Positions 45,013 through 53,624 of a DNA stretch of 64,000 nt are shown piece by piece. Numbering within the stretch: position 1 is the first letter of the stretch; the number at the start of each line of letters is the position of its first letter. Source of the stretch: Pseudomonas sp. WS 5079 (lineage in GTDB: Bacteria > Pseudomonadota > Gammaproteobacteria > Pseudomonadales > Pseudomonadaceae); the NCBI RefSeq assembly GCF_012985465.1, contig NZ_JAAQWN010000004.1, positions 434,001 through 498,000 on the forward strand, given 5' to 3'. A program made the translations under genes and the position numbers. The notes under the pieces were generated by a model. It did no database searches and was not told the origin of the DNA. It worked only from the letters and a program-made list of their open reading frames with translations.

Positions 45013-45995
45013 CTGACCGCCTCCCGCACGGGTTTCGCTTGCAACAGCTCTACGCCGTTCTTGATCGCGACGATGTGCGCCATCAACGACAAGGCAATCT
45101 CTGCCGGCGTATGACTGCCAATATCAAGACCGATCGGACCATGCAGCCGCGCAATCGCCTCGGCTCCCAACCCCAACACCGCCAGGTTCTCGCGACGCTT
45201 GCGGCTATTGGCCCGTGAACCCAGGGCACCGATGTAGAACGCCCGGGAATTGAGCGCGGTCAACAGCGCCATATCATCCAGGCGCGGATCGTGGGTCAGG
45301 GCCACAATGGCCGTGCGCTCGTCCGTCTGGATATTGAGCACCGCCTCATCGGGCATTCCCGGCACAAAGCGCCCGTGTTGTTCTTCCCAGCCATGCACGA
45401 ACTCCGTGCGTGGGTCGCAGATCAGTACTTCAAAATCCAACAGCCGCGCGATTTCCGCCACATAGCGCGACAACTGGCCTGCACCGATCAGCAACAGGCG
45501 CCAGCGCGGGCCATAGATAGCCCGCAAGCGTCCACCGTCAAAACTGACAATGTCGTACTTGCTCGCCGCGCTCAAACGCACGGTGCCCGTCGCCAAGTCC
45601 AACTCCCGGGCCACTATTTCATGAGCCTCACAACGCGCCAGCAACTCGGCGACCCACGCAGGATCACCCACCCGCTCCTCCGTCAGGCGCAAGGTGCCGC
45701 CGCATGGCAGGCCAAAGCGCGCCGCTTCATCGCGGGTGACGCCATAGGTCACCAGTTGCACCGGCGGCCCGTCATCAGGCAAGCGGCCATCATGCAGCCG
45801 GGCGATCAGATCATCCTCGATGCAGCCACCGGACACCGAGCCAATCACCACCCCGTCGCCGCGCAGGGCCAGCATCGCCCCCGGCGGCCGTGGCGCGCTG
45901 CCCCAGGTCTGGACCACGCTGTACAGCACCACCCGCTGCCCGGCGCGGCGCCATTCGAGCACGCTGCGCAGGACATTCAGATCCACGCTGTCCAT
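45009..45995 (-). CDS. XdhC/CoxF-family maturation factor
   Basis: A 328-residue protein of the XdhC family, which protects and delivers the sulfurated molybdenum cofactor to xanthine-dehydrogenase-type enzymes. An N-terminal domain (about 10-110, with VVQTWGSAPRPPGAMLALRGD and GSVSGGCIEDDLI) is followed by a Rossmann domain (about 170-310, LLLIGAGQLSRYVAEIARLL and ALTHDPRLDDMALL). The start at 45995 shares one base with the stop of the molybdopterin subunit (TGATG). Cofactor insertion into that subunit is the inferred job. Confidence 0.88.
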   Translation of the reverse strand: MDSVDLNVLRSVLEWRRAGQRVVLYSVVQTWGSAPRPPGAMLALRGDGVVIGSVSGGCIEDDLIARLHDGRLPDDGPPVQLVTYGVTRDEAARFGLPCGGTLRLTEERVGDPAWVAELLARCEAHEIVARELDLATGTVRLSAASKYDIVSFDGGRLRAIYGPRWRLLLIGAGQLSRYVAEIARLLDFEVLICDPRTEFVHGWEEQHGRFVPGMPDEAVLNIQTDERTAIVALTHDPRLDDMALLTALNSRAFYIGALGSRANSRKRRENLAVLGLGAEAIARLHGPIGLDIGSHTPAEIALSLMAHIVAIKNGVELLQAKPVREAVS

Positions 45996-48316
45996 CAGGC
46001 CTTCGCCTCCTGCTGCCAGCCCTGTAGCTGATAACGCACGGGCAAGTTGCGGATACGCTTGCCGGTGGCGGCAAATATCGCATTGCACAGCGCCGGCGCA
46101 ATCGGCGGCACACCCGGTTCACCGACGCCGCCCAAGGGCACCTCACCTGTTGGGGTGACCAAATGTATGGCGATTTCCCGGGGCGCCAGGGACATGCGCG
46201 CCACTTCATACATATGGAAGTTGTCCTGCTGGACCTTGCCATCCTTAAAGCTGATTTCCCCCAGGACCGCATTGCCCAAGCCCATGACGCACGCGCCCTC
46301 GAACTGCGAGCGGATGCGCTCCGGGTTGATCTGCGGGCCGCAATCCACGGCGATGTCGGCCTTGCGCACAATCAGTGTGCCATCATCCTTGACCTCGACC
46401 TCGATCACCGCCGCCACATAGGTCACGAAGCTGTAGTGCACCGCCAGCCCCAGGCCACGCCCCTTGGGCAGCGCACGGCCCCAGCCGGCAGCCTTGGCCG
46501 CGGTTTCCAGCACGCCACGCATGCGCGCGGTATCAATCGGATAACGCTCGGGGGACTCGCCGTAGTTCCATTCTTCGCTCAAGGTTCGCGGATCGATCTG
46601 ACGATCCGGGCCCAGCAGCTTGAGTTGATATTTCAGCGGATCCTGGCCAGCCTTGTGCGCCAGTTCATCGACAAAACTCTGAATGGCAAACCCGTGGGGG
46701 ATGTTCGACACCGAACGGTACCAGCCCACGCGGGTGTGGGCAGCAGCCTCGGGGTTTTCCAGGCGCACATTGGGAATGGCATAGGCCATGTTGGTAAAAC
46801 CCATGCCCAGCTCGAACGCCGCCTCGTGGTTCATGCCTGGCGCAAACAACGCGGTGATGCTGGGTGCCACGGTGCGGTGCAGCCAGGCGGCAGGCATGCC
46901 GTCCTTGTTCAGGCCGGCCTTGAGGTACTCGGCGGAGACGGTATGGAAGTAGGAGTTATGGATATCGTCTTCACGGGTCCACTGCACGCGCACAGCCTTG
47001 CCGGGAAACTCCTTGGCCAGCACCGCAGCTTCGATGATGAAGTCCGGTTTCGACTTGCGCCCGAAACCGCCGCCCAACAGGGTGACGTGGATCGTGACGT
47101 TATCGAACGGCAGGCCAAGGCGCTCGGCCACCCGTTCGCGGGTGACCTGTGGCGCCTGGCTCGGGGCCCAGGCCTCGCATTGCCCGTCTTGATAGCGGGC
47201 CACGGCAACCATCGGTTCCATCGGCGACTGCGCCAGGTGTGGCAAGTAATACGCGGCTTCGAGGGTGCTGTCGGCATCGCTCAGGGCCTGGTCGATGCTG
47301 CCGGTATTGCGCACCACTTTGCCGGGCTTGAGGGCCGCCGCTTCCAGGGTCTTGCGATAATCGATGGAGTTGTAGCCGGCATTGGTGCCGTCCTCCCAGA
47401 CAATCTGCAACGCTTCGCGCCCCTTGATCGCCGCCCAGGTGTTGCTGGCCACCACCGCCACGCCGCCCAATGGCTGGAACTCGGAGGGCAAGGGCCGGCT
47501 TTCGATTTGCAGGACCTTGATCACCCCCGGGACTTTCAACGCCGCGCTGGCATCGAACGACTTGACCTTGCCGCCATACACCTTGGGCCGCGCAATGGTC
47601 GCGAACAGCATGCCGTCAAAATGCACATCGGCGCCGTACACCGCCCGGCCGTTGACGATATCGGCACCGTCGATGGCCTTGGTGGCTTCCTTGCCGATAT
47701 AGCGAAATTCCGAGGGTTGCTTGAGCCGCAGGCTGTCGCGCGCCGGCACCGCCAGCGCACCGGCGGCTGCGGCCAGGGCGCCATAGCCCAGTTCGCGGCC
47801 GCTGGGCTGGTGAATCACTTTATGCAACTGCGCCCGGCATTCGCCCAGCGGGACTTGCCACTGCTCGGCAGCGGCCTGTTCCAGCATGGTTCGCACGGCG
47901 GCGCCGCACCGGCGCATCGGCTCGAACCAATGGCGCATGCTGCGCGAACCGTCGGTATCCTGGTTGCCAAAACGCGCTTCATCGCCCGGTGCCTGCGCAA
48001 CCTTCACCAGCGCCCAATCGGCCTCCAGTTCATCGGCCACCACCATGGTCAGGCTGGTGCGCACGCCCTGGCCCATTTCCGAGCGGTTGCAAATCACGGT
48101 GACGGTGCCGTCGGTGGCGATGCTGACATAGACCTTGGGATCATCCACCACCCCATGGGGCATCGCGGCCCCGCCGTATTGCTTGGCCTCGGCGGCAAAG
48201 GCCTGGGGCAAGCCCCAACTGGCAGCCACCACCAGCGCACCGGTGGCGCCGACCCCCTTGAGGAACCCACGGCGACTGAGGTTGTTCAGGGCGAAATTGC
48301 TCGGCAACTGGCTCAT
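45995..48316 (-). CDS. Molybdopterin-binding subunit, isoquinoline 1-oxidoreductase type
   Basis: A 773-residue large subunit of a molybdo-hydroxylase (xanthine oxidase family). It has a twin-arginine signal (SRRGFLKGVGATGALVVAA, about 13-31), so it is exported folded to the periplasm or anchored. Typical stretches are GRAVYGADVHFDGMLFATIARPKVYGG, LLGGGFGRKSKPDFIIEAAVLAKE and GVGEPGVPPIAPALCNAIFAATGKRIR near the C-terminus, with the catalytic Glu in GVGEPG. It overlaps the 2Fe-2S subunit gene (ATGA) and xdhC (TGATG). Substrate unknown: aldehydes or N-heterocycles. Confidence 0.9.
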   Translation of the reverse strand: MSQLPSNFALNNLSRRGFLKGVGATGALVVAASWGLPQAFAAEAKQYGGAAMPHGVVDDPKVYVSIATDGTVTVICNRSEMGQGVRTSLTMVVADELEADWALVKVAQAPGDEARFGNQDTDGSRSMRHWFEPMRRCGAAVRTMLEQAAAEQWQVPLGECRAQLHKVIHQPSGRELGYGALAAAAGALAVPARDSLRLKQPSEFRYIGKEATKAIDGADIVNGRAVYGADVHFDGMLFATIARPKVYGGKVKSFDASAALKVPGVIKVLQIESRPLPSEFQPLGGVAVVASNTWAAIKGREALQIVWEDGTNAGYNSIDYRKTLEAAALKPGKVVRNTGSIDQALSDADSTLEAAYYLPHLAQSPMEPMVAVARYQDGQCEAWAPSQAPQVTRERVAERLGLPFDNVTIHVTLLGGGFGRKSKPDFIIEAAVLAKEFPGKAVRVQWTREDDIHNSYFHTVSAEYLKAGLNKDGMPAAWLHRTVAPSITALFAPGMNHEAAFELGMGFTNMAYAIPNVRLENPEAAAHTRVGWYRSVSNIPHGFAIQSFVDELAHKAGQDPLKYQLKLLGPDRQIDPRTLSEEWNYGESPERYPIDTARMRGVLETAAKAAGWGRALPKGRGLGLAVHYSFVTYVAAVIEVEVKDDGTLIVRKADIAVDCGPQINPERIRSQFEGACVMGLGNAVLGEISFKDGKVQQDNFHMYEVARMSLAPREIAIHLVTPTGEVPLGGVGEPGVPPIAPALCNAIFAATGKRIRNLPVRYQLQGWQQEAKA

Positions 48317-48783
48317 GCCTTGGCCTCCTGCAAGTGGGTCGCGGCCTGGCGGATCGCCGTCTTGATGCGGTTATAGGTGCCGCAACGGCAGATATTGCCG
48401 ACCATCGCCTCTTCAATCTGCGCATCGCTGGGGTTGGGGTTGGTTTTGAGCAAGGCCGTGGCCGACATGATCTGCCCGCCCTGGCAGTAACCGCATTGCG
48501 CCACTGCGGTGTCCAGCCACGCCTGCTGCACCACCTGGCCAATCGGGTCGTTATGCAGGTTGTCGATAGTGCTGACGTTCTGCCCTTTGACCGAGCCGAT
48601 GGGCGTGATGCAACTGCGCGCCGGCGAGCCGTCGATATGAATGGTGCAGGCACCGCACAGGCCCATGCCGCAACCGAACTTGGTGCCGTTGTAACCCGCC
48701 ACGTCGCGGATCGCCCACAGCAGGGGCATGTCCTCGGTGACATCCAGCGGATGATCTTGACCGTTGAGTTTGAGAGTAATCAT
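48313..48783 (-). CDS. 2Fe-2S subunit of molybdo-hydroxylase
   Basis: A 156-residue electron-transfer subunit with two 2Fe-2S clusters: plant-type cysteines in GCGMGLCGACTIHIDGSPARSC and the second set in CGYCQGGQI with GNICRCGTYNRI. It passes electrons from the molybdopterin subunit to an acceptor. It has no signal peptide, so it should ride with the Tat-exported large subunit. The start at 48783 (MITLKLNGQ) is preferred over a GTG two codons upstream. It heads the four-gene operon. Confidence 0.93.
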   Translation of the reverse strand: MITLKLNGQDHPLDVTEDMPLLWAIRDVAGYNGTKFGCGMGLCGACTIHIDGSPARSCITPIGSVKGQNVSTIDNLHNDPIGQVVQQAWLDTAVAQCGYCQGGQIMSATALLKTNPNPSDAQIEEAMVGNICRCGTYNRIKTAIRQAATHLQEAKA

Positions 48784-48886
48784 GGGCACGCCCGCATAGT
48801 GATTGGATTATGGGGTCGAGCTATCTGCCGCTTTCAAAGGAGCGGAGTCGGTTCACACAGATGGCTCAGGCTAATCGGGCTCTCTT

Positions 48887-48904
48887 GTGAAGACAGGTCT
48901 TCAC
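48887..48904. promoter_or_regulatory. Palindrome upstream of the molybdo-hydroxylase operon
   Basis: GTGAAGAC-AG-GTCTTCAC, perfect 8-bp arms. It lies about 105 nt upstream of the 2Fe-2S subunit start and before the murB terminator, without a T-run. It may be an operator; the binding protein is unknown. Confidence 0.4.
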
Positions 48905-48978
48905 CGGGCCTTTGATAAACAGCGTCTATCGAACAATAAACAGGCATCGTTAGCCTGCTAAGTTAACCCAGCATTAAC

Positions 48979-49003
48979 AAAAAAGCCCTGCAATGCAGGG
49001 CTT
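48979..49003 (-). terminator. Terminator of the exbB-murB operon
   Basis: AAGCCCTGCA and TGCAGGGCTT form 10-bp arms around one base. On the minus strand a T-run follows (48984-48979). It lies 24 nt past the murB stop. Confidence 0.88.
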
Positions 49004-49027
49004 GGTTCAACAGGCTAGAAGCGTAGC

Positions 49028-50047
49028 TCAATAACGATTGGGCTCCATTTCCAACTCGACCTTGAAGCGCTCGGCGATATCGCTCTGGATGCGCTGGGCC
49101 AAGCTGGCAATATCCAGCCCGGTGGCCGCGCCATAATTGACCAGCACCAGCGCCTGCAAGCGATGCACGCCGGCATCACCGTCGCGAAAGCCTTTCCAGC
49201 CGGCCTTTTCAATCAACCAGCCAGCCGCCAGTTTCACTTGGCCATCAGCCTGGGGATAAGCCACCAGATCGGGATATTGCAGCTTTAATTGCGCCGCCAG
49301 CACCTGGGGCACCAAGGGGTTCTTGAAGAAACTGCCAGCGTTGCCCAGGACCGCAGGGTCGGGCAGTTTTTCACTGCGAATGCTGCAAATGGCCCGACTG
49401 ACATCGCTGGGGGTCGCCTGGGTAATGCCCTGCTCGGCCAGGCGCTGCTGCACCGGGCCATAGCCGAGCTTCAGGTGCGCGACGCGGCTCAAGGCAAAGC
49501 GCACCCGCAGGATCAACCAGCGCCCCACTTCGTGTTTGAACAGGCTGTCGCGATAGGCGAAGTTGCACTCTGCCAGGCTGAAATCGCGCAACTCGCCGCT
49601 CTGGCGGTCGAGGGCGGTCAGGCCGGCGAACACATCCTTGATCTCGACACCGTAGGCGCCGATGTTCTGCATCGGCGCGGCGCCGACAGTGCCGGGGATC
49701 AGGCTGAGGTTTTCCAGGCCAGAGAACCCTTGCTCAAGGGTCCACAGCACAAAAGGATGCCAGGCCTCACCCGCCTCGGCTTCCACCACAACCTGCTGGG
49801 CGTCCTCGTGCAGGACGCGGATACCCTGGGTCGCCATGCGCAATACCAGCGCCGGGATATCCTGGGTCAGCAGCAGGTTGCTGCCGCCACCGATCACCAG
49901 CAATGGCAACTGTTGCGCGGCCGCATAGGCCAGGGCCTCGCGCACATCGGCGTCGCTATGGGCCTCGGCGAACAACTGCGCACGCACATCGATGCCAAAA
50001 CTGTTGAAGGCCTTCAGGGAAACCTGGGGCTGCACATCCAGACTCAT
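49028..50047 (-). CDS. murB: UDP-N-acetylmuramate dehydrogenase
   Basis: A 339-residue FAD enzyme making UDP-MurNAc for peptidoglycan. The FAD motif LPLLVIGGGSNLLLTQDIPALVLR-like residues (about 43-66), YGVEIKDVFAGLTALDRQSGE, and the serine loop GNAGSFFKNPLVP (about 225-237) match type I MurB. The start at 50047 (MSLDVQPQVSLKAFNSFGI) is preferred, overlapping the ptpA stop as ATGA. It closes the exbB operon. Confidence 0.96.
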   Translation of the reverse strand: MSLDVQPQVSLKAFNSFGIDVRAQLFAEAHSDADVREALAYAAAQQLPLLVIGGGSNLLLTQDIPALVLRMATQGIRVLHEDAQQVVVEAEAGEAWHPFVLWTLEQGFSGLENLSLIPGTVGAAPMQNIGAYGVEIKDVFAGLTALDRQSGELRDFSLAECNFAYRDSLFKHEVGRWLILRVRFALSRVAHLKLGYGPVQQRLAEQGITQATPSDVSRAICSIRSEKLPDPAVLGNAGSFFKNPLVPQVLAAQLKLQYPDLVAYPQADGQVKLAAGWLIEKAGWKGFRDGDAGVHRLQALVLVNYGAATGLDIASLAQRIQSDIAERFKVELEMEPNRY

Positions 50048-50508
50048 AACCGCCCCTTCAACTCGATCACCAGCAAGTCGCACGCGGCCTCGATCAGGTC
50101 CAGGACCTGCTCGAAACCCTGTTCGCCGTCGTAATACGGATCCGGCACTTCATCCACCGCCGAGTCGTAGCGGCGCAGGAACAGATCCAGCTCCGCCTTG
50201 CCTTGGGCCGGCTGCATAGCCTTGAGATTGCGCAGGTTACTCTGGTCCATGGCCAGGATCAGGTCGTAGCGCGCAAAGTCGGCACGCGACACTTGCTGCG
50301 CACGCTGGGCCGACAAGTCGTAGCCACGGCGCAGCGCTGCTTGCTGGCTGCGCTTGTCCGGCGCCTTGCCGATATGCCATTCACCGGTACCGGCAGAGGC
50401 CACCTCGACCCGGTCCGCCAGCCCGGCGGCCCGCAGTTTGTGGCGCAGCACGCCTTCGGCGGTGGGCGAGCGGCAGATATTGCCCAGGCAGACAAACAGG
50501 ACTTCCAT
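50044..50508 (-). CDS. Low molecular weight protein-tyrosine phosphatase
   Basis: A 154-residue phosphatase with the active-site loop CLGNICRSPTAEGV (Cys about 7, Arg 13) and the catalytic Asp in VPDPYYDGEQGFEQV. Such enzymes regulate tyrosine-phosphorylated proteins and exopolysaccharide synthesis. The ATG at 50508 shares a base with the kdsB stop (TGATG). It is coupled to murB downstream. Confidence 0.93.
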   Translation of the reverse strand: MEVLFVCLGNICRSPTAEGVLRHKLRAAGLADRVEVASAGTGEWHIGKAPDKRSQQAALRRGYDLSAQRAQQVSRADFARYDLILAMDQSNLRNLKAMQPAQGKAELDLFLRRYDSAVDEVPDPYYDGEQGFEQVLDLIEAACDLLVIELKGRL

Positions 50509-51272
50509 CACGCCCCCAGCAACCGACGCACGCGCTCAAGGTCTTCCTGCGTATCGACGCCGGCTGGCGGGGCTTGCAGCGCATCATCGACATGAATGCG
50601 CACGCCGTGCCACAGGGCTCGCAGTTGTTCCAGTGCCTCGGTGTTTTCCAGCCAGCACGGGCCCCAGCTGACGAAGTCATGCAGGAAGCCCGCGCGGTAG
50701 GCGTAAATGCCGATATGGCGACGATAAGGTACGCCAGCCGGTAATACGTCACGCTGCTTGGCGAACTCATCGCGCGCCCAGGGCAGGGTCGAACGGCTGA
50801 AGGTCAGGGCCAGGCCATTGATGTCGCTGACCACCTTGACCACGTTCGGGTTGAGCAGGGTCTGGATGTCTTCGATAGGTTCGGCCAGGGTCGCCATGCG
50901 CGCTTCGGCATGGGCGGCCAGGTTGGCGGCGACCTGGTCGATGACACACGGCGGGATCAGCGGTTCGTCACCCTGCACGTTGACCACGATGGCGTCCGGC
51001 GCCAGGCCCAGGTGCGTGGCGACTTCGGCCAGGCGGTCGGTGCCGGAGTTGTGGTCTTCACGGGTCAGCACTGCTTCGGCGCCAAACCCCTTGCAGGCCT
51101 CGATGATCCGCAGGTCGTCAGTGGCCACCACCACGCGCTGGGCGCTGCTTTTGCAGGCCTGCTCCCAGACCAGCTGGATCATCGGCTTGGCGCCGATCAT
51201 CTGCAGCGGCTTGCCGGGCAGGCGGGTAGAGGCATAGCGCGCGGGGATGACAACAGTGAAGGCAGTGGTCAT
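50508..51272 (-). CDS. kdsB: 3-deoxy-manno-octulosonate cytidylyltransferase
   Basis: A 254-residue CMP-Kdo synthetase for lipopolysaccharide. The nucleotide motif [20 protein letters not shown] (about 7-26) and [13 protein letters not shown] (about 97-109) are family hallmarks, followed by [13 protein letters not shown]. The start overlaps the Trm112-type stop as ATGA. Confidence 0.97.
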   Translation of the reverse strand: MTTAFTVVIPARYASTRLPGKPLQMIGAKPMIQLVWEQACKSSAQRVVVATDDLRIIEACKGFGAEAVLTREDHNSGTDRLAEVATHLGLAPDAIVVNVQGDEPLIPPCVIDQVAANLAAHAEARMATLAEPIEDIQTLLNPNVVKVVSDINGLALTFSRSTLPWARDEFAKQRDVLPAGVPYRRHIGIYAYRAGFLHDFVSWGPCWLENTEALEQLRALWHGVRIHVDDALQAPPAGVDTQEDLERVRRLLGA

Positions 51273-51454
51273 TTATCCAGGCGCTCGTCGGTCGTCAGGG
51301 TACGGGCTTCGCTTTCCAGCATCACCGGGATGCCATCGCGGATCGGGTATGCCAGGCCAGCGCCTTTGCTGATCAGCTCGGTCTTGTCGGCGCTGAGCTT
51401 GAGCGGGCCTTTGCAGATCGGGCAAGCGAGGATATCGAGCAGTTTGGTGTCCAT
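51269..51454 (-). CDS. Trm112-family protein
   Basis: A 61-residue protein of the Trm112/UPF0434 family: [20 protein letters not shown] with two cysteines of the zinc motif (the second pair seen in some relatives is missing). Bacterial members lack a known role; they are commonly encoded between lpxK and kdsB, as here. It overlaps kdsB and lies 24 nt after lpxK. Confidence 0.93.
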   Translation of the reverse strand: MDTKLLDILACPICKGPLKLSADKTELISKGAGLAYPIRDGIPVMLESEARTLTTDERLDK

Positions 51455-51478
51455 GGGGGTTTCCTGGATAAAAGCGTT

Positions 51479-52489
51479 TTAAGGCAAAAGTCGAGCGGGC
51501 AGCAGACGCATCAGTTGCGTGTCGAACCAGGCGATAAACGCCGGTGACGGTGCCGCATCAACTGCAAGGTACCACCAGTGTGCCTGGGCAAAGGCGCGGC
51601 ACTTCACCGCGTCCTTTTCAGTCATGACCAGCGGCAGTGACGGCGTAAAATTCAGGACCTCGGCGCTGTAGGGCGCATGGTCGGCAAACGCATGGGGTAT
51701 CGGCCGCCAGTGTAGCGTTTCAAGGGTATTGAAGAAACGTTGCGGGTTGCCGATACCGGCGACCGCATGCACCTGCTGCCCCACGGGAAAATGGTCCAGC
51801 GGCCGGCGCTCGCCGGTCAGCAGGTTGACCAGCGTGGTCGGCAGCAGACGGAAAGCAAAGCCGTCCTCGCGATCAGCCCCGGCGCCGTTATAGAGCAGGG
51901 CATCGACGCTGTGCAGGCGCTCGACCGGCTCGCGCAACGGCCCGGCCGGCAGGCAGCGGCGATTGCCCAGGCCACGGGCGTTGTCGATCAGCACCAGTTC
52001 CAGGTCACGGGCCAGGCGGTAATGCTGCAAGCCGTCGTCGGAGAGGATCAGGTCCAGGGTCTCGCTGGCCAACAGGGCTTGCACCGCACGGCTGCGATCG
52101 GGGTCGATCATCAGCGGGACGCCGCTGCGCTGCACGATCAACAACGGCTCGTCGCCGGCCACTTGAGCGCTGTCGCTAGCCTGCACTCGCCATGGCAACT
52201 GCGCAGGCTTGGCCCCGTAGCCACGGCTGACCACGCCGACCCGCAGGCCACTGCGCTGGCAATGCTCGATCAACCACAGGATCAACGGCGTCTTGCCCGT
52301 GCCACCCACGGTGATATTGCCGACTACCACGATGGGCACCGGCGCTTGATAGATCGTGCCCTCGCCCGCCAGGAACCGCTCGCGCTTGCGCCTGACCACC
52401 CGGCGATAGAGTGCCTCCAGAGGTTGCAGGAGCTTGAGCGCCGGGTGGCCGTCATACCAGGCCTGGAGCAAACGATCGGACAAGGCCAT
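51479..52489 (-). CDS. lpxK: Tetraacyldisaccharide 4'-kinase
   Basis: A 336-residue inner-membrane lipid A kinase adding the 4'-phosphate. The P-loop is [19 protein letters not shown] (about 58-76), and [22 protein letters not shown] is the Mg-binding segment. The ATG at 52489 shares one base with the exbD stop (TGATG). It belongs to the exbB-exbD-lpxK-Trm112-kdsB-ptpA-murB operon. Confidence 0.96.
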   Translation of the reverse strand: MALSDRLLQAWYDGHPALKLLQPLEALYRRVVRRKRERFLAGEGTIYQAPVPIVVVGNITVGGTGKTPLILWLIEHCQRSGLRVGVVSRGYGAKPAQLPWRVQASDSAQVAGDEPLLIVQRSGVPLMIDPDRSRAVQALLASETLDLILSDDGLQHYRLARDLELVLIDNARGLGNRRCLPAGPLREPVERLHSVDALLYNGAGADREDGFAFRLLPTTLVNLLTGERRPLDHFPVGQQVHAVAGIGNPQRFFNTLETLHWRPIPHAFADHAPYSAEVLNFTPSLPLVMTEKDAVKCRAFAQAHWWYLAVDAAPSPAFIAWFDTQLMRLLPARLLP

Positions 52490-52917
52490 CAGGGTTGCCC
52501 CGCCGCCTCGACGGTGGTCATGCGCAAATGGCTGAAACCGAGCTTGCCGGCTGCATCCATCGCGGTGATCACAGCCTGGTGTGGGGTCTTGCCATCGGCG
52601 CTAATGGACAGCGGCATTTGTGTATCACCGCCGGACTCCTTCTGCAGCGCATCCATCACGCTGGCCACGTCGTTTTTCTCAAGCAACTGGTTGTTCACCG
52701 AAAACACCCCTTCGGCGCTGATGGTGATCTCCAGTTGCTTGAGCTGCTGGTCTTCAGCCGGCGAGCCGCTGACGGCTTCCGGTAGCTCGACCCGCAGTTG
52801 GGTTTCCCGGGTAAAGGTGGTGGTGACGACAAAAAACAGCAGCAGGATAAACACCACATCGATCAACGAGGCCAGGTTGATATCGACGGTTTCCCGGGGC
52901 TTGCGGCGAAATTTCAC
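52489..52917 (-). CDS. ExbD/TolR-family biopolymer transport protein
   Basis: A 142-residue protein with one N-terminal membrane segment (about 14-35, [18 protein letters not shown]) holding the essential Asp in SLIDVVF, and a periplasmic domain. It pairs with ExbB to use the proton gradient. The start is GTG at 52917, overlapping the exbB stop as GTGA. In the lpxK operon the pair may help outer-membrane lipid transport rather than TonB; that is inference. Confidence 0.92.
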   Translation of the reverse strand: MKFRRKPRETVDINLASLIDVVFILLLFFVVTTTFTRETQLRVELPEAVSGSPAEDQQLKQLEITISAEGVFSVNNQLLEKNDVASVMDALQKESGGDTQMPLSISADGKTPHQAVITAMDAAGKLGFSHLRMTTVEAAGQP

Positions 52918-53549
52918 GCTTTGCCCTCGACCAGGTCGACATCGCGGTCGCCCTGGACCACTTCCACCAGCTTGATCGCTTCCTGCTCCATGCCCACCAC
53001 CAGTTCATCGATGCGCCGTTGCAGGAAACGGTGGAAAAACACCGCCGGAATACCCACCATCAGGCCCGCCGCCGTGGTGATCAAGGCCTTGGAAATGCCC
53101 CCGGCCAATACCGAGGCGTTGGTGGTCATGCCCGAACCGGTAAAGGCGCTGAAGATATCGATCATGCCCAGCACCGTGCCGAGCAGGCCGAGCAACGGCG
53201 CCATTGCGGCGATGGTGCCCAGGGCATTGATATAGCGCTCCAGCTCGTGGATCACCCGGGCGGCGGCTTCTTCAATGCACTCCTTCATGATCTCGCGACC
53301 GTGCTTGGAGTTGGCCAGGCCAGCGGCGAGGATCTCGCCCAGGGGGGAATTGGCCCGCAGTTCCTTGAGCTTTTCCTTGTCCAGTTGCTTGTCCTTGATC
53401 CAGCGCCAGACCTGCCCCAGCAGATGATCAGGGGTTACACGGCTGGCGCGCAGGGTCCACAGGCGTTCGGCAACAATGCCGAGTGCGGCGATGGAGCTCA
53501 GAATGATCGGCAACATCATCCAGCCGCCGGATTTGACCAATTCCCACAC
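52914..53549 (-). CDS. ExbB/TolQ-family proton channel
   Basis: A 211-residue membrane protein: segments at about 11-30, 105-127 and 150-172, with the conserved APLLGLLGTVLGMIDIF and ALITTAAGLMVGIPAVFFHRF. It forms the channel with the ExbD-like partner. The start is GTG at 53549 (WELVKSGGWMMLPI) with GAGGGGACATTCACT upstream, a better ribosome site than a GTG ten codons earlier (53579). It heads the operon that ends with murB. Confidence 0.92.
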   Translation of the reverse strand: MWELVKSGGWMMLPIILSSIAALGIVAERLWTLRASRVTPDHLLGQVWRWIKDKQLDKEKLKELRANSPLGEILAAGLANSKHGREIMKECIEEAAARVIHELERYINALGTIAAMAPLLGLLGTVLGMIDIFSAFTGSGMTTNASVLAGGISKALITTAAGLMVGIPAVFFHRFLQRRIDELVVGMEQEAIKLVEVVQGDRDVDLVEGKA

Positions 53550-53624
53550 AGTGAATGTCCCCTCGAAAAAGTGCGCCACTTTAGCATACAGGCTGGCGAG
53601 GAAGGACCTGCCTGCCGACAGCCA

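Noticed and set aside
46163..48376. A 737-codon open frame on the plus strand over the molybdopterin subunit
   Set aside because: Antisense to a gene with clear molybdo-hydroxylase motifs; the translated sequence is His/Gly/Gln/Arg-rich and unlike any family.
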